DNA of 64,000 nucleotides, from positions 128,370 to 192,369 of the forward strand of contig JAHDWP010000003.1 in NCBI GenBank assembly GCA_023382715.1. The letters run 5' to 3'. Below the pieces are notes generated by a model, which ran no database searches, was not told the origin of the DNA, and worked only from the letters and a program-made list of their open reading frames with translations. Every line of letters begins with the position of its first letter. Position 1 is the first letter of the stretch. The position numbers and the translations under genes are program-made. Positions 59,832-64,000 of this stretch are shown piece after piece. This DNA comes from Anaerolineae bacterium (GTDB taxonomy: Bacteria > Chloroflexota > Anaerolineae > Aggregatilineales > Aggregatilineaceae).

Positions 59832-60139
59832 GAGGGGTTATTGGTTGGTGGTTGGTGGTTGGTGGTTGTCAGTGAGCAGTTGTCAGAGACGATAGGCGAG
59901 CGCTGATCGCTAGAGCGCGTTATGAACTCCGCGCGCTGGGCGTGCGTACAGGACACGGCGCATGGGGTGCGCCCTGACCCCACCCTGCAGTTCCTCCCCG
60001 TTGGCGGGGAGGGACAGGCTGCTCCCCTTTCTCGGCTTGCGGGGAAAGGGCCGGGGGCCAGGGGTTGAAGAGTGTAGAACAGGTCTCTCAAGATGCTGGT
60101 CACCCATAGTCAGCTACCAATCACCAACAACCAACCCCC
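59832..60139. repeat. 308-base intergenic region with nested repeats
   Basis: No gene. TTGGTTGGTGGTTGGTGGTTGGTGGTTG lies at 59841-59868, and its facing arm CTACCAATCACCAACAACCAACCCC at 60114-60138. Between the arms sits a family B palindrome (59976-60066: CTGACCCCACCCTGCAGTTCCTCCCC ... GGGGAAAGGGCCGGGGGCCAGGGGTTG). One family is therefore enclosed by the arms of the other. The region separates the convergent NACHT and DivIC-like genes. Confidence 0.65.
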
Positions 60140-60598
60140 TCAAAATGGCGGAGCATCGTCGAAGAACAGGCTCCACCACAGCCGCCAGTTGGGAGTGCGC
60201 GGCTCCGGTGCGGGCGTGGGCAGGTAGATGGAGGGAGGTGGTGCAGGGGTCGGCGCTTCGCTGTAGCCGGGGACGGGGATGACCAGCACTTCACCGTCGC
60301 GCACCATCTTGCCCTCGGTGTGCGCCCAGTACTCGATGCTGGCGTCGTTAGCGGCGTAGTCGCGCGTGCGCAACAGGTCCAGCTTCTGCCGTTCGAGCAC
60401 GGCAATCGTCGCCTGCATGCGCTGGCGCTCGGCTTCCATCTGCTGGCCGCGCGCAATACGCCCGCTGAAATTGATCACCAGCAGCAGCCCAATGGATAGG
60501 ATGAGCGCGAACACGATCTGAAGACTCGTGATCTGCTGCGGTCGCTCGCGGCGGCGCGGCAGGGGCGGGTCGAGGTCTGGGGGAATCGGGTCGCTCAT
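60140..60598 (-). CDS. DivIC/FtsB-like septum formation initiator protein
   Basis: 152 residues. A charged Pro-rich cytoplasmic start (1-24), one membrane helix (about 26-45), a coiled coil (about 50-80; QQMEAERQRMQATIAVLERQKLDLLRTRDY) and YWAHTEGKMVRDGEVLVIPVPG, which matches the REELGMVKPGE-type end of the DivIC/FtsB core. A Pro-rich outer tail follows. In division such proteins join FtsL and FtsQ at the septum. It reads in the same direction as tRNA-Leu, 98 bases away. Confidence 0.72.
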   Translation of the reverse strand: MSDPIPPDLDPPLPRRRERPQQITSLQIVFALILSIGLLLVINFSGRIARGQQMEAERQRMQATIAVLERQKLDLLRTRDYAANDASIEYWAHTEGKMVRDGEVLVIPVPGYSEAPTPAPPPSIYLPTPAPEPRTPNWRLWWSLFFDDAPPF

Positions 60599-60666
60599 CG
60601 CTGTCAGGTTTTGCTCCGCTTGGCACTCTCAACCGTACCACAAGCGCCCGCGCCCGGCAATGAAAG

Positions 60667-60693
60667 CGCCCAGGTTGTTGGGCAACCTGGGCG
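60667..60693 (-). terminator. Terminator of tRNA-Leu
   Basis: A perfect 11-base stem (CGCCCAGGTTG with CAACCTGGGCG) and five-base loop, followed leftward by CTTTCA. It begins three bases after the 3' end of the tRNA. The T-tract is short. Confidence 0.7.
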
Positions 60694-60695
60694 TG

Positions 60696-60780
60696 TGCCG
60701 AAGGTGGGAGTCGAACCCACACCCCCGTAATGAGGACTGCGCCCTGAACGCAGCGCGTCTGCCAATTCCGCCACTTCGGC
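60696..60780 (-). tRNA. tRNA-Leu, anticodon CAG
   Basis: 85 bases including discriminator A. Acceptor stem GCCGAAG / CTTCGGC, D-arm with GGCGGAATTGGCAGACGC, anticodon stem CTGCG / CGCAG with loop TTCAGGG giving anticodon CAG, long variable arm GTCCTCATTACGGGGGT, and T-arm GTGGGTTCGACTCCCAC. The long variable arm and G-rich D-arm are class II leucine features. CCA is not encoded and must be added. Confidence 0.97.
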
Positions 60781-60792
60781 GTGGTGATGTTC

Positions 60793-60820
60793 ATTTTAGC
60801 CTGGAACGGCGCTCTGTCAA
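60793..60820 (-). promoter_or_regulatory. Promoter of tRNA-Leu
   Basis: Read leftward: TTGACA (60820-60815), 16 bases, TAAAAT (60798-60793). The predicted start is about six bases before the tRNA 5' end. Confidence 0.75.
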
Positions 60821-61003
60821 GATCGGAATTGCTGCGAAGTGCCTGGCGACGGGGCGTCTCTCGTCCTTCTCTGCGTCCTCGGCGGTGAGGCTCTGCCCCA
60901 AAAAAAATGAAAAGCGCCCGATCGCCGCGCGTGCACGTTTTGCCGGATCGCGTAGAATTAGGGCAGCAGTCGTGAGAACTCACAGGCGGGCAGGGAGAGA
61001 GCC

Positions 61004-62269
61004 ATGAACCAGGTGGGCGACTATCCAGACATCCTGGGCCAGTTGAGCGGAGAGCGCCTGACGGTTGGCGATCTGCTGCAGGGGGCGCTGGGAGTCTTCC
61101 CGCCCACCACAGCCCTCGATCAGACAGTTGAAGTGCTGTTCCTGCTGCAAAACATGACCAACCGCCCCCTGGCGCTGCGCCTGATCGTCCGCCCACCCGC
61201 GCGCGATTCTGCTGGCAGCCTGGCCAACTTCTTCACGCCCCGCCCCCGCCTGGCGCTGACGCTGCCCCCCGCCGAATGCGGCCTGGTGCACATCCCTGTC
61301 ACGCCACAGCTTCCGACCCGGCCCGGCGAAGGGTACCTGATCCAGGTAGCGGTTGAGGTCACCCCGCCCGACCGCTACCAGGCTGTGCGCCCGGTGGCAG
61401 GTGGCGCGCCGCCCAGCCTGCTGGCGCTCTCGCCCTTTCGCGTGGCTGTGCTGCGCGATATCCACTTCACGGCGCGCGAAACCGCGCCCAGCCAGCTTGC
61501 CGTCGCGCTGGACGTTCTGCCGGGCCGCTTCCCGCCGCGCAGCGAGACTCCGCAGCCGCGCTACGAGGCGCTGTGGACGCTGCACGATCTGCGCCAGGAA
61601 GCCCAACAGGTCGAGGCGACGGCGGCGGAAGCGCGCAAGGTGGCGCGGGCGCTGTCTCCGGCGCTGCTCTACGTCCCGCTGCTGGAGCATACCAATGCCG
61701 TCTTCGGTGAGGCGGGCATGCCGCTGCATCCCGGCGAAGCGTTGTTCATCACCCGCGCGCTGATGTACGTGTTGCAGGACGGGCTGGACCTGGAGCAGGG
61801 TTTTTCGCGCGAGCAAAGCGCGTGGTTCAAGCGACTATGCCGGCTGCTGGTCGCCGACCCCCAAGCCGCCCACGCCGTAGACCAGCTCGTCAGCCTGCTC
61901 TATACCGCTGCCGTCTATGATGCCGTCCTGCTCGGCTTCCACGTGGCCGCCGGGCAGACTAACGCCGACTTCGGCGACAAGACCGAGCAGAGCGACTACA
62001 CCGCGCGGCTGATCGCGGCGCTCGAAGGCCGCGCGACGCTCCGCCTGGAGCATGTCTATGTGCCGCTGGTGTTGGCGGGGGTGGCGCTGCACGGGCGCGT
62101 GACGCTGCCGGGCGAGAAGCCCTGGCAGAGCCTGGTCCAGGTACAGCAGGCGCGCGACGGGCGCATCAAGCTGGCGGGGGCAGAGTTTGCCGAGGTGTTC
62201 GAGCTGCTCAACACGCTGATCGAACAGGCGCGCCAACTGCTGATCGATCTGCGCGTCCCTCGCGACTGA
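61004..62269 (+). CDS. Soluble protein of unknown function
   Basis: 421 residues, no signal peptide or membrane helix; AGGGAGAGAG lies 6 bases before the ATG. The N-terminal half (1-200) is beta-rich with VEVLFLLQNMTNRPLALRLIVRPP and LTLPPAECGLVHIPVTPQLPT, like an immunoglobulin-type sandwich. The C-terminal half (210-421) is mainly helical: YVPLLEHTNAVFGE, HPGEALFITRALMYVLQDG, AVYDAVLLGFHVAAGQ. Family not recognised. Single-gene unit between tRNA-Leu and a convergent pair. TAGAAT at 60953-60958 may be a -10 element. Confidence 0.6.
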   Translation: MNQVGDYPDILGQLSGERLTVGDLLQGALGVFPPTTALDQTVEVLFLLQNMTNRPLALRLIVRPPARDSAGSLANFFTPRPRLALTLPPAECGLVHIPVTPQLPTRPGEGYLIQVAVEVTPPDRYQAVRPVAGGAPPSLLALSPFRVAVLRDIHFTARETAPSQLAVALDVLPGRFPPRSETPQPRYEALWTLHDLRQEAQQVEATAAEARKVARALSPALLYVPLLEHTNAVFGEAGMPLHPGEALFITRALMYVLQDGLDLEQGFSREQSAWFKRLCRLLVADPQAAHAVDQLVSLLYTAAVYDAVLLGFHVAAGQTNADFGDKTEQSDYTARLIAALEGRATLRLEHVYVPLVLAGVALHGRVTLPGEKPWQSLVQVQQARDGRIKLAGAEFAEVFELLNTLIEQARQLLIDLRVPRD

Positions 62270-62294
62270 GCGGCCCGCTCTTCTCAGAACTTGT

Positions 62295-62361
62295 TCCCCT
62301 CACCCCAAGGGCGCGCTTTTTTCCCTTCTCCCCTCGTGGGGGAAGGGCTGGGGATGGGGGC
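62295..62361. repeat. GC-rich palindrome (family B)
   Basis: CCCCTCACCCCAAGGGCGCG is followed by a stem of CTTCTCCCCTCGTG with GGGGGAAGGGCTGGGGATGGGGG. It lies between convergent genes and is nearly identical to the in-gene copy at 53.9 kb. Confidence 0.75.
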
Positions 62362-62381
62362 AACGGCAGCAGAAGCGGGCG

Positions 62382-62750
62382 CTATTCGACCCAGACCTCG
62401 ACGTGCTCGCCGCTGGTGATGTCTTCCATGTCCACCAGCTTGCCGCTGGCCCCACCCCGGATCGCTTCCAGAATCTCGTCGTAGTCCACGTTGGAGGAGT
62501 GGGGCGTGAAGCGCGCGCCCAGCTTGACGCCCACAGTGACCAGGCTCATCGGGATGTTGACGTTGACTTTTGTCTTCCCGCTGGCCAGGTCGGTGATGCG
62601 CACGCGCAGCAGGCGCGGATCGCGGGTTGGCGGCGGCGTGGGGCGGCTGCCGCTGGCCAGCGCCTGGAGCAGCCGGGCACCCTCTTCTGCCGTCACCTTG
62701 CCATCCTGGATCATCTGCAAGATGCGCATCCGCTCTTCGGCTGTGGTCAT
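62382..62750 (-). CDS. SHOCT-like/YvlB N-terminal-type protein
   Basis: 122 residues. RMRILQMIQDGKVTAEEGARLLQAL is the SHOCT-like/YvlB-type helix pair found at the start of bacterial membrane-stress regulators. A Pro/Thr linker follows, then a small beta domain (about 45-122: RVRITDLASGKTKVNVNIPMSLV...DMEDITSGEHVEVWVE). The domain arrangement matches short proteins that accompany anti-sigma or Psp-like systems. Its ATG overlaps the acetyltransferase stop by 4 bases. Confidence 0.72.
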   Translation of the reverse strand: MTTAEERMRILQMIQDGKVTAEEGARLLQALASGSRPTPPPTRDPRLLRVRITDLASGKTKVNVNIPMSLVTVGVKLGARFTPHSSNVDYDEILEAIRGGASGKLVDMEDITSGEHVEVWVE

Positions 62751-63790
62751 CGAACGCTCTCTCCTCCCGGCGAACCGGGATACCGCCCGCCGCTGTGTGT
62801 CGGTGCGGGCCGGAACATGTGCACCAGCACACGCTCCGGTCGGAATAGATTCTCGCGCAGCGCGGCCCCGGCAGCCGGATCGTCAGTGGGGTGATCGGTC
62901 AGGGCGCTGTGCTCGCGGGCGATCAGCCGGCGCAGGGCGAAGTTGAGCAGGGGCGACTCTAGCTCGCCTGCCCGCTGTGGCGCAACGAGCAGATCGAAGA
63001 GGCGCGTCAGCCCGCCAATGCGCTGCTCTACGCGCAGCGCCGCGTCAAGCTGGCCGCCCTCGCCGGGCACGACCCACGTCTCCACGCGCTGCCCGCTCAG
63101 CGCATAGCGCAGCGCCGCCCAGCGAGCCGGGCGCAGCGCCGCCGGAGTCACCGGGCGCAGCCAGCCCAGCCCGCCGCGCGAGTCAGGGCGCACCGACACG
63201 GCCAGCGCATAAAGCGAGTCCGCCTCGGCGCGCGCCAGTGGGCGCACGTCGGGCATCGCTGGCGGCAGCAGCGGAGGTCGCTGGTAGGCCGGACGGCGCC
63301 AGCGCGTGAAAGTGCGCTGGAGGCGAAACCCCAGCCTGGCGTACAGGTCGAGCGCCGCGTTGTTGTCGGCGTCCACCTGCAAGACGGCGAACGCGCCCCG
63401 CTCCTCAGCGAAAGCCAGGGCCGCCTGCATCAGACGGCGGGCAATGCCCCGCCGCCGGTATTCGGGCAGCACGGCGACATTGGCGATCATCCAGCCGCCC
63501 CCGTAGCCGGCAGGTGTCAGGGTGACATTGCCCACCAGCCGCCCGCGCTCGACCCACACGTAGCCGTACATGCCGGGGATGCCCTGCCCCAGCCGGGTCA
63601 ACAGCCAGAGCAGCGGCCCCGTCCGGCTGAGGGCGCGCATCTCGTGAATGGCCGAGCGCCCGGCGGCGTCCAGGGAGGCGGCGAAACAGATTTCGATCAG
63701 GTCGGCGATGGCCGCCAGATCGTGGCGCAGATGAACCGCGCGCAGGCCGGTGAACGCTTCCGGCTGGGCTAATATCCCTGTTGCGGCCAT
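62747..63790 (-). CDS. GNAT acetyltransferase with second, degenerate GNAT-like half
   Basis: 347 residues. The first half (about 18-165) is a complete GNAT domain: VAVLPEYRRRGIARRLMQAAL binds acetyl-CoA and ALDLYARLGFRLQRTFTRWR closes it. The second half (about 175-335) repeats the GNAT secondary-structure order without a clear acetyl-CoA loop, as in tandem-GNAT enzymes of the mycothiol synthase type, though no closer link is visible. It is co-translated with the SHOCT-like gene. Substrate unknown. Confidence 0.82.
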   Translation of the reverse strand: MAATGILAQPEAFTGLRAVHLRHDLAAIADLIEICFAASLDAAGRSAIHEMRALSRTGPLLWLLTRLGQGIPGMYGYVWVERGRLVGNVTLTPAGYGGGWMIANVAVLPEYRRRGIARRLMQAALAFAEERGAFAVLQVDADNNAALDLYARLGFRLQRTFTRWRRPAYQRPPLLPPAMPDVRPLARAEADSLYALAVSVRPDSRGGLGWLRPVTPAALRPARWAALRYALSGQRVETWVVPGEGGQLDAALRVEQRIGGLTRLFDLLVAPQRAGELESPLLNFALRRLIAREHSALTDHPTDDPAAGAALRENLFRPERVLVHMFRPAPTHSGGRYPGSPGGESVR

Positions 63791-63853
63791 GCCCGTCCCT
63801 TACACCGATCGATCCACATCAGGCGAGTCTGGGAAGTCGTGTGCCCGCCTTTG

Positions 63854-63970
63854 CCCCCCATCCCCGGCCCTTTCCTCACGAGGGATACTGTTGGCGAATC
63901 AGAGCCGCGCCCCTGCCAAATCGGCGCGCGCTCTGACTCGCCAACAGTATCACAAGAGGGGAAGGAGGAA
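63854..63970. repeat. Family B palindrome interrupted by another element
   Basis: CCCCCCATCCCCGGCCCTTTCCTCACGAGG is the normal left half, as at 46.6 kb. The right half, AAGAGGGGAAGGAGG, resumes after 63953. The two are separated by a 68-base inverted repeat. Confidence 0.7.
63884..63951. mobile_element. 68-base inverted repeat (MITE-like) inserted in a palindrome
   Basis: Arms GATACTGTTGGCGAATCAGAGC (63884-63905) and GCTCTGACTCGCCAACAGTATC (63930-63951) pair at 21 of 22 positions; the centre (CGCGCCCCTGCCAAATCGGCGCGC) also pairs in part. TCACGAG before and TCACAAGAG after may be remnants of a target duplication. It encodes no protein and only one copy is in the window. Confidence 0.6.
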
Positions 63971-64000
63971 AAGCCCTGGCGCTCATCCTTCCAGCGCCGC

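Overview
The window is about 64 kb of GC-rich DNA with dense genes and many overlapping start/stop codons. The gene content suggests a member of the Chloroflexota, probably Anaerolineae or a near relative. The reasons are: SpoVS without other sporulation genes; Ser/Thr kinase, PP2C phosphatase and FHA/VWA proteins on long Thr/Pro stalks; a type VII-like FtsK/EccC ATPase; a MutL-family ATPase; a sortase-type anchor; and many GC-rich palindromes of a kind I associate with this phylum. No rRNA, prophage, transposase or CRISPR array is seen. The assignment is inference from gene families.

Layout. 1-1020: 3'-truncated argH on the minus strand. 1.3-16.5 kb, plus strand except one secreted hydrolase: a phospho-signalling and secretion island with a VWA-FHA protein, a membrane PP2C phosphatase, SpoVS, a Ser/Thr kinase with lectin-like and SH3 exodomains, a three-ATPase EccC-like protein and a YukD-FHA protein. 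16.5-21.6 kb, minus: WecG-type and initiating sugar transferases, a methyltransferase, an unknown protein and a serine hydrolase. 21.8-27.9 kb: RecD2 helicase, acetyltransferases, an alpha/beta hydrolase, PspA and a membrane coiled-coil partner. 28.1-33.0 kb, minus: a REC-histidine kinase and a large multi-GAF histidine kinase. 33.4-44.3 kb, minus: a wall-anchor candidate (LPTTG) followed upstream by a tightly packed set with a MutL-family ATPase, a barrel-sandwich/KOW-like protein, four membrane proteins (one of 1137 aa with repeated PDWL motifs) and a small protein. 44.4-46.6 kb, plus: SRP RNA, YabE-like G5 protein and RsmA. 46.7-56.3 kb: an alkyltransferase-like protein and multi-pass membrane proteins, including a duplicated two-gene module (A-B-A'-B') related to YfhO and GT-C-type enzymes. 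56.5-64 kb: zinc-ribbon coiled-coil protein, membrane NACHT-HEAT protein, DivIC-like protein, tRNA-Leu(CAG), an unknown protein, a SHOCT-like protein and a two-domain acetyltransferase.

How the genes may work together. The kinase, the phosphatase and two FHA (phospho-threonine reader) proteins flank the EccC ATPase. This suggests phospho-regulated type VII-like export, but no WXG100 substrate, EccB, EccD channel or mycosin is in the window. The 35-44 kb set looks like one co-translated unit with an unknown job. No cobalamin mutase accompanies its MutL.

Two repeat families run through the window. One is a GC-rich compound palindrome of about 50-100 bp (CCCCATCCCC...GGGGTGAGG type), found between genes and also, in frame, inside the YfhO/GT-C-like genes. 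The other is a TTGGTGATTGGTGA / AGTGGTCAGT-type inverted repeat found only between genes. At the right edge a 68-bp inverted repeat sits inside a copy of the first family.
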